Position numbers and translations under genes: made by a program. This document shows positions 55,189 through 63,159 of a stretch of 64,000 bases of DNA, one piece after another. The DNA lies in NCBI GenBank assembly GCA_019239425.1, contig JAFAZX010000081.1, positions 38,721-102,720 of the forward strand, given 5' to 3'. Positions within the stretch are counted from its first letter, which is position 1. The number at the start of each line of letters is the position of its first letter. This DNA comes from Acidobacteriota bacterium (GTDB taxonomy: Bacteria > Acidobacteriota > Blastocatellia > Pyrinomonadales > Pyrinomonadaceae). Below the pieces are notes generated by a model. That model was not told where the DNA came from, ran no database searches, and saw nothing but the letters and a program-made list of their open reading frames with translations.

Positions 55189-57072
55189 ATGATTATTTTC
55201 AGCCGGTTACTTCAGGAATTAGCTAATCCGGCTCTCGATGCGGAAGGGCGGGCGCTGCTCAGATGTCAGCTCGCTAAGGAGCTAGAGAATATAGGGAATT
55301 ATAAGGCCGCCCGCGAGGCTATGGGCGAGCTGTGGCCGGAAGTCGGGGGGCGTCCGGTACTCGATGAACTGAGCGACACGACGGCGGCCGAGGTGCTTTT
55401 GCGGGTCGGCGTACTAACGGGCTGGCTCGGCAGCACGAGTCAGATCGAAGGGACGCAGGAGACGGCAAAGAACCTTATCTGGGAAAGCCTTAGTAGATTC
55501 GAGGCACTACAGGATGCGGGGAAGGTAGCGGAAGCACAAAACGAGATCGCGTATTGCTACTGGCGAGAGGGCGCACGCGGCGAAGCCCGCGTATGGCTGC
55601 GAGAGGCGTTGAACAGACTCGCAGGGCAAGATGGTGAAACAAAGCTGGTAACTCTACTTCGCAGCGCGATAGTTGAAAGAACATCCGGCCGATACAACGA
55701 CGCCCTCAGATTCTTAACCGAAGCCCTGCCTCTGACAGAAAAAAGTAAAAATGAGGCACTAAAGGGAATGGTTCACAACCAATACGCTCTCGTTCTTAGG
55801 TTCCTCGGCACGGTAGAGCACCGTGAAGACTACATAGACCGCGCGCTTATCGAATACACCGCCGCGAGCTATCACTTCGAGCAGGCCAGCCACACGCGCT
55901 ATCAAGCCTGCGTCGAAAACAATCTCGGATTTCTATTCGGCGTCATCAAGAAATTCTCCGAAGCCCACGAGCACCTCGACCGCGCCCAGGCCCTCTTTAC
56001 CAGCATGAAGGACGATGTACACACGGCGCAGGTAGACGACACCCGCGCAAGGGTGCTGCTGGCCGAAGGACGCACTGCTGAGGCCGAAAGGCTCGTCCGC
56101 TCGGCGGTTCAGATTCTTGAGCGGGGCGGGCAACAATCACTGTTAGCTGAAGCCCTGACAACTCATGGAATCGCTCTAGCGCGGACGGGAAGCAATAACG
56201 CCGCGCTCCAAAGGCTTCGACGCGCGGTAGGGGTGGCGCAGAAGGTTGGCGACTCGGAAGCCGCGGGGCTCGCCGCGCTCACTATCCTCGAAGAGTTGGC
56301 CGATCACCTCCCGTCTCACGAATTGAGCGCCACCTACGACCAAGCTGCGGAACTGCTTTCCAACTCTGACAATCGTGAGAGTAAAGACCGCCTGCTCACG
56401 GCCTCCCGCCGCGTGCTATTCCTCGTCGGCTCGCTTCCTTCGCCCCCAACCTGGAAGGGCTTCGACTTCTTCAAGGCGGTACATCGCTACGAAGCACGCC
56501 TTATCGAGCGGGCGCTGAAGGACGCCAGCGGCATCGTGTCGCGGGCCGCACAACTGCTCGGCATCAGGCGACAGAGCCTGAACTCCATGCTGCACGAAGG
56601 CCGTCACAAGGAACTCGCACACCTACGGGCTCCGGTTGAACCGCGTAAAAGCAGCCTCATGTTCCGCGACGAGGTGGACTGCCCCGACACGCGCGCCGTC
56701 TCCGTCCTGCACGTCGAAGACGACGCCCTCGTCGCCGACGCGGTGCGGGTGACACTGGAAGGTGAAGGTTGGGCGGTCGAGACCTGCAAGGATGGGGCGA
56801 CCACGCTGGAGAGGCTTCAAAGCGGCGGCCGCTACGACGTGCTGATCTTCGATAACAACTTACCGGACACGAACGGGATGGAGTTGATACGCCGCACGCG
56901 GGCGCTCGCCCACAGGCAGCAGACTCCCATCATCATGCTCTCCGGTGATGAGGTGGAGATGCAGGCGAAGCGTGCCGGGGCTAACGCCTTTCTGCGTAAG
57001 CCGGGGGACGTGCAAGCGATCACCGAAACGGTCGCGCGCCTGCTCGCGCGTAAGAAGGGACGAGAAGAATGA
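55189..57072 (+). CDS. TPR-Fis HTH-receiver fusion regulator
   Basis: 627 aa. Residues ~1-400 are tetratricopeptide-like helical repeats (LAKELENIGNYKAAREAMGEL, AEAQNEIAYCYWREGARGEARVWL, ENNLGFLFGVIKKFSEAHEHLDRA). A Fis-type HTH follows (~435-475: LIERALKDASGIVSRAAQLLGIRRQSLNSML), then a C-terminal receiver domain (~503-620) with VEDDALVADAV, phospho-acceptor Asp in LIFDNNLPDTNG, Ser in IIMLSGDE and Lys in LRKPGD. Receiver domains are usually N-terminal, so the order is unusual. No kinase nearby. It overlaps the next gene by 4 nt (ATGA), implying coupled expression. Confidence 0.88.
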   Translation: MIIFSRLLQELANPALDAEGRALLRCQLAKELENIGNYKAAREAMGELWPEVGGRPVLDELSDTTAAEVLLRVGVLTGWLGSTSQIEGTQETAKNLIWESLSRFEALQDAGKVAEAQNEIAYCYWREGARGEARVWLREALNRLAGQDGETKLVTLLRSAIVERTSGRYNDALRFLTEALPLTEKSKNEALKGMVHNQYALVLRFLGTVEHREDYIDRALIEYTAASYHFEQASHTRYQACVENNLGFLFGVIKKFSEAHEHLDRAQALFTSMKDDVHTAQVDDTRARVLLAEGRTAEAERLVRSAVQILERGGQQSLLAEALTTHGIALARTGSNNAALQRLRRAVGVAQKVGDSEAAGLAALTILEELADHLPSHELSATYDQAAELLSNSDNRESKDRLLTASRRVLFLVGSLPSPPTWKGFDFFKAVHRYEARLIERALKDASGIVSRAAQLLGIRRQSLNSMLHEGRHKELAHLRAPVEPRKSSLMFRDEVDCPDTRAVSVLHVEDDALVADAVRVTLEGEGWAVETCKDGATTLERLQSGGRYDVLIFDNNLPDTNGMELIRRTRALAHRQQTPIIMLSGDEVEMQAKRAGANAFLRKPGDVQAITETVARLLARKKGREE

Positions 57073-58976
57073 GCCTCTTAATCGTCACCATCCTCGCTAG
57101 CCTTCTCTCCGGCGCTCAAGCGGCCGGCACTCATGGTTCCTACTCCTGTCTTGGCCCTTGGATGAACGCGCAAACGTCTCTCGGCCAGCAGGAACGTGGT
57201 AAGAAGAAGGACGCGCAGCCCAGCCAGCGCACGGCCCGACCCCATGACGACCCCCTGGCCGCACAGCGCCGCGCGACGGCCGCATCGCTCCTCACGTCAC
57301 TGGCCGACAAGGCGCGCTCCTTCCGCGACGGGACGTTACGCGCACGCACACAGGCCCGGGCAGCCGACGCGCTCTGGGAGTTGGACGCGGAACTGGCGCG
57401 CACCCTCTTCCGCCGCGCCTGGGCGGACGCCGACACGGCAGACCGCGAGATCGAGCGCAAGCGCGAGGAGGATCGGAAGGCTCAGCTCGCCTCCAGCGGC
57501 GTCGCGATGCAGTCGGCGGCGCCGGAACTGCGCGCCGAAGTCTTACGGCTCGCCGGCAGGCGCGACCGCGCACTCGGCGAGGAGTTCCTCGCGCTGCTCG
57601 CGCAGCCCGACGAGAAGGACCCGGCGCAGACGGGCGCGGGTGATCTGAGCTACGGCATTTCGGCAGCGGAGTTGCAGCGCCTCGGCCTCGCCCTCAAGCT
57701 GCTCGAAGAGGGGGACACGGCGCGCGCCGTGCAGTTCGCCGAGCCGGCGCTCGGCCGCGCCTCGATCCCGTCGCTCAAGTTCCTCTCGGCTTTGAGGGAG
57801 AAGGATGCCGCTTCGGCCGACAAGCTCTTTACGACTCTCTTCGCGCGGGCGGCGGCCGACCCCGACTCGGACGCCAACACGGTCTCGCTGCTCATCTCCT
57901 ACGTCTTCACGCCCTTCAGATACTTCACCTCCTATAAGACCTCGGGGACGGGCATGGCCTCGGGGCCTGACACCCTCGCGCAGGACGTGGCGCCCGCGCT
58001 ACGCAGCTCCTTAATGCGTGCCGCGGCTCAGATACTCCTGCGGCCGACGATGCCGCAGGAGTACGACAGCACGTCCGCGGGGCGCTCAGGCTCCTACATC
58101 ATCATCAAGCGGCTGCTCCCGCTCTTCGAGCAGCACGCGCCAGACCTGACGGCGGCTCTCAACGCACGCGCCGCCTCGCTCCTGCCGGACGTGCCGGAGC
58201 GCCTGCGCACGGCCGAGGCCGAGGGCGGCTTCTCGCTGACGCCGAAGCCCGCCCCGCGCGACCCAGTGCAGACGGCACTCGAACGCGCCGAGCGCACCAC
58301 GGGGACGGCCGAGCGCGACGAGATCTACGCGGTGGCGGCCCTCAACGCGACGTTTCGGAACGACCCGCGCGCCGCTGAGATAGTTGACAAGATCGTCGAC
58401 GCCGACCTGCTGCGGCGCGTGCGCTCATTCACCGACTTCGCCTTCGTCCAGAACGCGCTCGACAAGAAGGACGCGGAGGCGGCGGTCGCCCGCGCGCGCA
58501 AGGCCGACCTCACGTCCCTGCAACGCGCGTGGACTCTGGAGCGCGCGGCCGACCTCCTGGCGAAGACGGACCGCTCGGGCGCAGTAGTGCTGCTCGACGA
58601 GGCGCTCGCCGAGGCCCGCCGCATCGCGGACGACGACCCGGGACGGGCGCAGGCGCTGCTGGCCGTGGCGACGCGCTACGAGAAGTTGGATCGCGCCCGC
58701 GCGTGGGAGTTGATGAACGAGGTCGTGAAGGCCGCAAACTCCGCGCCCACCTTCACGGGCGAGGACGGCGAGATGTCAGTGCGGTTTAAGTCGAAACGCG
58801 GCGGCTGGATGACCTCTTTCGACGTGGAAGAGTTCAACCTGTCGGGCGTCCTCAGCGCGCTCGCCGCAGAGGACATGAACCGCGCCGTACAGCTCACGGA
58901 CGGAATCACCAACGAAGCGGCGCGCGTGTCGGCCGTGTTAGCCGTTGCGCGCTCCGTCCTCGTGAAGAAGAGTTGA
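57069..58976 (+). CDS. Large secreted helical-repeat protein, paralogue 3
   Basis: 635 aa; the start overlaps the regulator's stop. The N-terminal signal is short (LLIVTILASLLSGAQA). It shares the family blocks with the core genes at 28201 and 30292: KARSFRDGTLRARTQARAAD, LFRRAWADADTAD, LRAEVLRLAGRRDRALGEEF, SGSYIIIKRLLPLFEQHAPD, RAWELMNEVVKAANSAPTFT and LAVARSVLVKK. Its codon use is GC-rich like the core, unlike its regulator. The operon link suggests the regulator controls it directly. Confidence 0.88.
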   Translation: MSLLIVTILASLLSGAQAAGTHGSYSCLGPWMNAQTSLGQQERGKKKDAQPSQRTARPHDDPLAAQRRATAASLLTSLADKARSFRDGTLRARTQARAADALWELDAELARTLFRRAWADADTADREIERKREEDRKAQLASSGVAMQSAAPELRAEVLRLAGRRDRALGEEFLALLAQPDEKDPAQTGAGDLSYGISAAELQRLGLALKLLEEGDTARAVQFAEPALGRASIPSLKFLSALREKDAASADKLFTTLFARAAADPDSDANTVSLLISYVFTPFRYFTSYKTSGTGMASGPDTLAQDVAPALRSSLMRAAAQILLRPTMPQEYDSTSAGRSGSYIIIKRLLPLFEQHAPDLTAALNARAASLLPDVPERLRTAEAEGGFSLTPKPAPRDPVQTALERAERTTGTAERDEIYAVAALNATFRNDPRAAEIVDKIVDADLLRRVRSFTDFAFVQNALDKKDAEAAVARARKADLTSLQRAWTLERAADLLAKTDRSGAVVLLDEALAEARRIADDDPGRAQALLAVATRYEKLDRARAWELMNEVVKAANSAPTFTGEDGEMSVRFKSKRGGWMTSFDVEEFNLSGVLSALAAEDMNRAVQLTDGITNEAARVSAVLAVARSVLVKKS

Positions 58977-59711
58977 CGGCTTCAGGATGGACGGGCGGTT
59001 CATCTCCTTACGCCCGTCCGGTTGGCACGCTCGCCTAGGCGGGTGCGAGCTGTGCCCTGAGGAGCCGCCGCGCGCGGATGACAGAGGCGCGGCGGCTCCT
59101 TCGAATCGAAAAGAGGCAGGTGCGCTGTGGGGGCGCGTGTGTTTCATGCAGGCACGTCCGTTAGGGGTAGCGGGCTGTGCCGCGGTGGCCGCCGCAGAGG
59201 GGCGGGGACAAACGACGCGGCGGCCACAATTCTTTGTCAACTCGGTTCGGGGCGAGTGCCTGATTCGTTGGCGCGAGTCTGCGCTTACCCCGTCCGCGCT
59301 CGGTCGGCCGGAGGATGAGGACGGCAGGCCGGGCGCGCGGCCGTCGCGTGGCGGGTAGAGCTAACGCGGCAGCGAGAGGCCGCCGCGCCTCGGGCAAAAT
59401 CTGGCGCGGCGGCCTCTGGCTTTTTGTAAATCGATTTTCGAGTACGGCCCGCGCTACACGTTATCTCTGAAGATTTGCGCCGCAAGGGCGGGTTTATAGG
59501 GAAGCAAAAAGAGCAGTGGATTTCGGCGCACCTGATGTTCTATCCTATTGGCGCCTGCTGTTTTCCAGCGGAAGTAGATAAAGCGTCGCAACTTCACTCT
59601 GCGCACCTGCCAAGAGGTAACAGCCTTAACTGTGTCGGGTCTCAGAGTACCGAAAGAACTCACAGAGAAATATAAGTTTGCTCACGGCCCCACGCGGAGA
59701 GGACGATTCTC
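58977..59711. other. Non-coding region with five successive hairpins
   Basis: 735 nt with no convincing ORF. Stems: 58989-59019 (9 bp), 59024-59056 (11 bp with a bulge), 59060-59100 (14 bp), 59185-59227 (11 bp) and 59375-59417 (15 bp). The last three share a GCCGCCGC core. The rest (59418-59711) is AT-richer and precedes the helicase gene, likely holding its promoter. Confidence 0.7.
59375..59424 (+). terminator. Rho-independent terminator
   Basis: Perfect 15-bp stem AGAGGCCGCCGCGCC and complement, 13-nt loop, followed by GGCTTTTTG. It is the last of the hairpin series. Confidence 0.8.
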
Positions 59712-62700
59712 TTGCCTCGCATATACGACAATATCGAACAGAAGTTGCTGCCGGCGCTCTGTGACGCGCTGGAGCCCGCGACGCACGCCGATTTCTGTGT
59801 CGGCTACTTCAACCTGCGAGGCTGGAAACAACTCGACTCGTACATCGAACGCTGGGACGGCGGGGAGGGCAAGCGTTGTCGACTGCTCGTCGGGATGCAG
59901 AAACTCCCGCAGGAAGAGCAGCGAGAGATGTACAGCCTAATTCGTTCGGACGGCGGGCTCGATAATTCGACCGCCCTACGCCTTAAAAAGAAACTGGCGG
60001 ACGAATTCCGTCAGCAGCTTGCCACCGGCGTTCCGACGAACGAGGACGAGGAGGGCTTACGACGCCTTGCCGCGCAAATTCGTGCGGGGAAAGTCGTCGT
60101 TAAGTTGTTCCTGCGCCATTCGCTCCACGCGAAGCTATACCTGCTTTACCGGCCCGACCCAATCAACCCGATTATCGGCTATCTCGGCAGCAGTAATCTA
60201 ACTGCCTCAGGGCTATCGCATGGCGGCGAGTTGAACGTTGACGTGCTGGACGACGACGCGACCCGGAAGCTGAACCGCTGGTTTGAAGACAGGTGGAACG
60301 ACCGCTGGTGCCTGGACATCTCGCAGGAGTTGGTCGAAATCATCGAGGAGAGTTGGGCGAGGGAGGAACTGACGCCCCCTTATCACGTCTACATTAAGAT
60401 GGCGTACCACCTCTCACAGGAGGCGCGAGCCGGGCTGGCTGAGTTTCGCATCCCGCGCGATTTCGGCAACCGGCTCTTCGCTTTTCAGACGGCGGCGGTG
60501 AAGATTGCAGCGCATCATTTGAACAAGCGCGGTGGTGTACTTATCGGCGATGTCGTCGGGCTCGGCAAGACTCTGATGGCGACGGCGCTCGCGCGCATCT
60601 TCGAGGATGATTACGGGATTGAAACCCTCATCATCTGCCCGAAGAACCTCGTGCCGATGTGGGAAGACTACAGGCAGCGTTACCGCCTTCGAGCCAAAGT
60701 GCTGTCGCTCACACGCGTCACGAAGGAACTCGCCGAGATGCGCCGTTTTCGTCTCGTGCTGATTGACGAGAGCCATAATCTGCGCAACCGCGAAGGCAGA
60801 CGCTACCGGGCGATAAAGGAGTACATCGAGAAGAACGACAGCCGCTGCATACTGCTCTCAGCCACGCCCTACAACAAAACTTACCACGACCTCTCCAGCC
60901 AACTGCGGCTCTTTGTCGCGGAAGACAAGGATTTGGGAATACGCCCCGAGCGGCTGTTGCGAGAGCTGGGCGACGCCGCTTTCGCCGCGCTCGGGCAAGT
61001 CGCGCCGCGCACCATCGCCGCGTTTGAGAAGAGCGAGTACGCGGACGACTGGCGTGAGCTGATGCGGCTCTACATGGTGCGGCGCACGCGCACCTTCATC
61101 CAGGAAAATTACGCAAAGGCGGACGAAGCGACCAGCCGCAAGTTCCTCGTCCTCGAAGACGGCACGCCATCCTACTTCCCATCGCGCGTGCCTAAGACGG
61201 TCAAGTTTCGGGTTGATGGTGATGACCCGCAGGACCAGTACGCGAAACTCTACACGCCGCCCGTCGTTGACGCGGTTAATAATCTGAATCTGCCGCGTTA
61301 CGGCCTCGGCAATTATGTCGCCGTGCGCCCGCGCGTTAAGCCGATGGCGGGTGAAGAGAAGGTCTTACGTGATCTGTCGCGCGCCGGAAAACGCCTTATG
61401 GGTTTTTGCCGGACGAATCTGTTCAAGCGGTTGGAGTCGAGTGGACAAGCCTTCCTGCTCTCAATCGAGCGCCATATCCTGCGCAACTACATCTTTCTGC
61501 ACGCCATCAATAACAACCTGCCTCTGCCCATCGGGACACAGGACGCGACGCTGCTCGACGCTCGCGTGATGGACGAAGACGCGGACTCAACGAGCCTCAC
61601 AGCGAGCTTAATCGACTATGAAGATGGGGCGGACGCAGACAGGGCCGAAGAAGTTGCGGAGTCTGAAGATGTTTCTTTACTCCATGATGCTAAGGACTTC
61701 CAGCGTCGCGCTGCTTCAATCTACGCCCAATACGCTAGCCAGCATCTCAGTCATTTCAAGTGGCTCGCGACGACGCTGTTCACCTCGGAACTCAAGCGGG
61801 ATTTGGAGGAGGACTGTCAGGCGTTACTCAGTATCCTGCACCTGAGCGGCGAATGGCGCGCCGCCGAAGACCGTAAGCTTGATGCGCTTGCTACCCTGAT
61901 CAATGGGAAATACAAGACGGAGAAGTTGCTCGTCTTCTCGCAGTTTGCCGACACGGTACGTTACGTTGCTCGGGAACTGTGTCGCCGCGGTATTAAGCAG
62001 ATAGCCGGTGTCACCGGTGCTTCGGAGAATCCGACGGAAATCGCGTGGCGTTTCAGCCCTGTCAGTAATGAGAAGCAGACGCGCGTTCCTTCTGAAGAAG
62101 AACTGCGCGTACTAGTCGCCACAGATGTTCTGAGTGAGGGACAGAACTTGCAGGACGCGCACGTAGTCGTCAACTACGATCTGCCGTGGGCGATCATCCG
62201 CCTCATCCAACGCGCTGGTCGCGTTGACCGTGTCGGCCAGAAGGCCGACAGCATCCTATGCTATTCGTTCCTCCCAGCCGAAGGAGTCGAGAACATCATC
62301 CGCCTGCGCGCACGTGTGCGAGAGCGTCTGCGCCAGAACGCCGAGGTGGTCGGCACCGACGAAGCCTTCTTCGAGGACGACAAGCGTGACGGCTTTCTGC
62401 TCGACCTCTACAACGAGAAGAGCAACGTCCTCGACGGCGAGGCTGATACGGAAGTTGATCTCGCCTCCTACGCCTACCAGATTTGGAAGAACGCCATCAC
62501 AGAAAACCCCAAGTTGCAAAAGATTATCCCAGAACTTCCCCCTGTGACCTACGCAACCAAGCAGCACATCCCTTTTGGTAAGGACGCGCCCGAAGGAGCA
62601 CTCGTCTACATGCGTACGGCGGAGGGCAACGACGCGCTCGCGTGGATTGATGAACAGGGGAATAGTGTCACCGAATCGCAGTATGCAATTTTGAAGGCTG

Positions 62701-63122
62701 CTGAGTGTGTGCCCGAAACGAAGCCGCTGCCGCGAGCCGAAAATCACCATGAACTCGTGCAGAAAGGCGTCGAACTTATAATCCGTGAAGAAAAGAACGT
62801 TGGCGGCGGATTGGGCAGGCCGAGCGGCGCGAGGTTTCGCATCTACAACCGCTTGAAGTCCTACGCTGACAGCGTTCGAGGGACCCTCTTCGAGTCTGAA
62901 GCATTGCTTAAAACGATAGACGAAATTTACCGTTATCCACTGCGCCAGGCCACTGCCGACGTTTTGAACCGGCAGATGCGAGGCGGCGCGACAGATGAAT
63001 CTCTCGTCCAACTCGTTATTGCCCTACGCGACGAAGACCGCCTGTGCGTCGTCCACGAAGACGAGCAGGACGGCGAGCCGCGTATCATCTGTTCGATGGG
63101 CTTGAGGAACGCACAGGCTTAA
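59712..63122 (+). CDS. SNF2-family helicase with N-terminal phospholipase D-like domain
   Basis: 1136 aa, TTG start after GGAGAGGA. Residues ~1-210 form a PLD-like domain (HSLHAKLYLLYRP with HxK, then GYLGSSNLTASGL and ELNVDV). The SNF2 motor follows: Walker A GDVVGLGKTLMATALA (~278), DESH box VLIDESHNLRNREG (~350), motif III LLSATPYNK (~383), and the C-terminal lobe LVFSQFADTVRYVA, LVATDVLSEGQNLQD, and motif VI IQRAGRVDRVGQ (~832). Such proteins neighbour adenine methylases in restriction/defence loci. The gene is visibly less GC-rich than the core. The specific defence type is not identified. Confidence 0.9.
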   Translation: MPRIYDNIEQKLLPALCDALEPATHADFCVGYFNLRGWKQLDSYIERWDGGEGKRCRLLVGMQKLPQEEQREMYSLIRSDGGLDNSTALRLKKKLADEFRQQLATGVPTNEDEEGLRRLAAQIRAGKVVVKLFLRHSLHAKLYLLYRPDPINPIIGYLGSSNLTASGLSHGGELNVDVLDDDATRKLNRWFEDRWNDRWCLDISQELVEIIEESWAREELTPPYHVYIKMAYHLSQEARAGLAEFRIPRDFGNRLFAFQTAAVKIAAHHLNKRGGVLIGDVVGLGKTLMATALARIFEDDYGIETLIICPKNLVPMWEDYRQRYRLRAKVLSLTRVTKELAEMRRFRLVLIDESHNLRNREGRRYRAIKEYIEKNDSRCILLSATPYNKTYHDLSSQLRLFVAEDKDLGIRPERLLRELGDAAFAALGQVAPRTIAAFEKSEYADDWRELMRLYMVRRTRTFIQENYAKADEATSRKFLVLEDGTPSYFPSRVPKTVKFRVDGDDPQDQYAKLYTPPVVDAVNNLNLPRYGLGNYVAVRPRVKPMAGEEKVLRDLSRAGKRLMGFCRTNLFKRLESSGQAFLLSIERHILRNYIFLHAINNNLPLPIGTQDATLLDARVMDEDADSTSLTASLIDYEDGADADRAEEVAESEDVSLLHDAKDFQRRAASIYAQYASQHLSHFKWLATTLFTSELKRDLEEDCQALLSILHLSGEWRAAEDRKLDALATLINGKYKTEKLLVFSQFADTVRYVARELCRRGIKQIAGVTGASENPTEIAWRFSPVSNEKQTRVPSEEELRVLVATDVLSEGQNLQDAHVVVNYDLPWAIIRLIQRAGRVDRVGQKADSILCYSFLPAEGVENIIRLRARVRERLRQNAEVVGTDEAFFEDDKRDGFLLDLYNEKSNVLDGEADTEVDLASYAYQIWKNAITENPKLQKIIPELPPVTYATKQHIPFGKDAPEGALVYMRTAEGNDALAWIDEQGNSVTESQYAILKAAECVPETKPLPRAENHHELVQKGVELIIREEKNVGGGLGRPSGARFRIYNRLKSYADSVRGTLFESEALLKTIDEIYRYPLRQATADVLNRQMRGGATDESLVQLVIALRDEDRLCVVHEDEQDGEPRIICSMGLRNAQA

Positions 63123-63159
63123 ACATCACATACTCACAAAGCCGACGGGCATAACCAGT

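Noticed and set aside
59127-59675. Small ORFs at 59127-59318 and 59475-59675
   Set aside because: They run through hairpin DNA or lack ribosome sites and recognisable sequence.
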